NCBI GenBank assembly: GCA_903902745.1
Contig: CAIUWA010000011.1
Location: forward strand, 124,001-188,000
Origin: an uncultured Opitutia bacterium
Lineage (GTDB): Bacteria; Verrucomicrobiota; Verrucomicrobiia; Opitutales; Opitutaceae
Length of the DNA: 64,000 nucleotides
Direction of reading: 5' to 3'
Below, in pieces: positions 63,257 through 64,000 of this stretch. Position numbers and translations under genes: made by a program. Under the pieces are notes generated by a model. The model made no database searches and was not told the origin of the DNA. It saw nothing but the letters and a program-made list of their open reading frames with translations. Each line of letters starts with the position of its first letter. The first letter of the stretch is position 1.

Positions 63257-64000
63257 ATGAGCGACCGGATCACCCACGAATGCGGCATCGCGCTGGTGCG
63301 GCTGCTGAAGCCGCTTTCCTACTACCAGGAGAAATACGGCTCGCCGCTGTGGGGCTTCACCAAGCTTTTCCTGCTGATGGAAAAGCAACACAACCGCGGC
63401 CAGGACGGCGCGGGCGTGGCCTGCGTCAAGCTGGACGTCGCCGCGGGCGAGCCGTTCATGTTCCGCGAGCGCAACGTGAAGTCGAACCCGCTCGACAAGA
63501 TCTTCAAGACCCTGCTCACGCAGTACAACGAGAAGGTCGACGCCGGCACGATCCACCCCGAGTTCGCCGACACGGTGAAGAAGCACTTCGACTTCGGCGG
63601 CGAACTGCTCCTCGGCCACCTGCGCTACGGGACCAGCGGCGGCTACAATCTCAGCTCGTGCCACCCGTTCTTCCGCCGCAGCCCGTGGCCGACGCGCAAC
63701 CTGGCGCTCTGCGGCAACTTCAACCTGACCAACACCGCCGAGCTCAACGAGTCTCTCACCGCGATGGGCCAGCATCCGATCTTTGCGACGGACACCCAGG
63801 CCATCCTCGAGAAGATCGGCTTCTTCCTCGATGAGGAGCACGAGGACATCTACCGTTTCCTCCGCAAGCGCGACCTCGCGGGCGAGGAACTTTCCCGCAG
63901 CATCAGCGAGGACCTCGATGTCACCCGCGTCATCACCCGCGCCTCGCAGAAGTGGGACGGCGGCTACACGCTCTGCGGCATGATCGGCAACGGCGACGCC
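63257..64000 (+). CDS. purF: Amidophosphoribosyltransferase (5' part)
   Basis: The first 248 codons are in the window; the gene runs off the end. The N-terminal class-II glutamine amidotransferase domain is visible: Cys in SDRITHECGIAL (Cys9, after a short propeptide), LMEKQHNRGQDGAGVA and GHLRYGTSGGYN. It catalyses the first committed step of purine synthesis from PRPP and glutamine. It resembles the longer PurF seen in Bacteroidetes and Verrucomicrobia. It lies near the oppositely oriented purL. Catalytic His, PRPP site and C-terminus are beyond the window. Confidence 0.9.
   Translation, partial: MSDRITHECGIALVRLLKPLSYYQEKYGSPLWGFTKLFLLMEKQHNRGQDGAGVACVKLDVAAGEPFMFRERNVKSNPLDKIFKTLLTQYNEKVDAGTIHPEFADTVKKHFDFGGELLLGHLRYGTSGGYNLSSCHPFFRRSPWPTRNLALCGNFNLTNTAELNESLTAMGQHPIFATDTQAILEKIGFFLDEEHEDIYRFLRKRDLAGEELSRSISEDLDVTRVITRASQKWDGGYTLCGMIGNGDA

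Overview
This 64-kb window is GC-rich chromosomal DNA from a Gram-negative bacterium, most likely Verrucomicrobiota and probably Opitutaceae. That placement is inferred from gene content: acidobacterial-type orphan ABC permeases (ADOP) beside a PadR regulator, two DUF1592/DUF1552 pairs (planctomycete-type cytochromes), Tat-exported DapA-like and enolase-superfamily proteins, rhamnogalacturonan-degrading enzymes, a Thivi_2564-type mini membrane protein and a purL/purF pair of the large-enzyme type. No tRNA, rRNA, CRISPR array, prophage or insertion sequence with a transposase was seen.

Layout. 0.1-2.2 kb: tolB and a Mn/Fe superoxide dismutase. 2.4-10.2 kb: an esterase, then a PadR / DUF4097 / ADOP permease / TPR cluster ending in a chimeric ADOP-ABC ATPase gene. 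10.2-12.4 kb: housekeeping genes tadA, infA and a Xer recombinase. 12.6-15.1 kb: two tandem alpha/beta hydrolases, the first without catalytic residues, and a mini membrane protein. 15.4-25.9 kb: two DUF1592+DUF1552 pairs flanking a convergent serine hydrolase. 25.9-35.9 kb: a divergent catabolic locus with a cytochrome-PQQ dehydrogenase, an enolase-superfamily protein, two DapA-like proteins, a beta-propeller and cupin/VOC genes. 36-54.6 kb: a HAD phosphatase, HtrA-like protease, two rhamnogalacturonan acetylesterases, GH106, GH28, a large TPR protein, an SGNH esterase, an S26B-like lipoprotein, a gutted amidohydrolase, an MFS transporter and a dienelactone hydrolase. 54.8-57.7 kb: rhomboid, small unknowns, a lone response regulator and a broken four-helix-bundle gene. 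57.7-64 kb: purL (with a duplicated 3' relic), a PPC/DUF296 protein and the 5' part of purF.

How the genes fit together. The secreted enzymes suggest attack on pectin-type rhamnogalacturonan (RGAE, GH106, GH28). The 28-36 kb locus reads as an exported oxidative route for a sugar or sugar acid: PQQ dehydrogenase with two hemes, then dehydratase, then DapA-like aldolase or dehydratase. Its substrate is unknown.

The most unusual property is a dense set of short palindromic repeat families (A-G below). They sit between genes, nest inside one another, supply stop codons or leader regions, and have entered coding sequences in frame. purL alone carries at least four, which accounts for its length of 1439 residues against about 1295 for E. 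coli PurL. Several neighbouring genes are also rearranged (a permease-ATPase chimera, an internally deleted amidohydrolase, a stop-split four-helix-bundle gene, a duplicated purL tail), so repeat-driven remodelling seems active here. All product names rest on motif recognition by eye; no database search was run.
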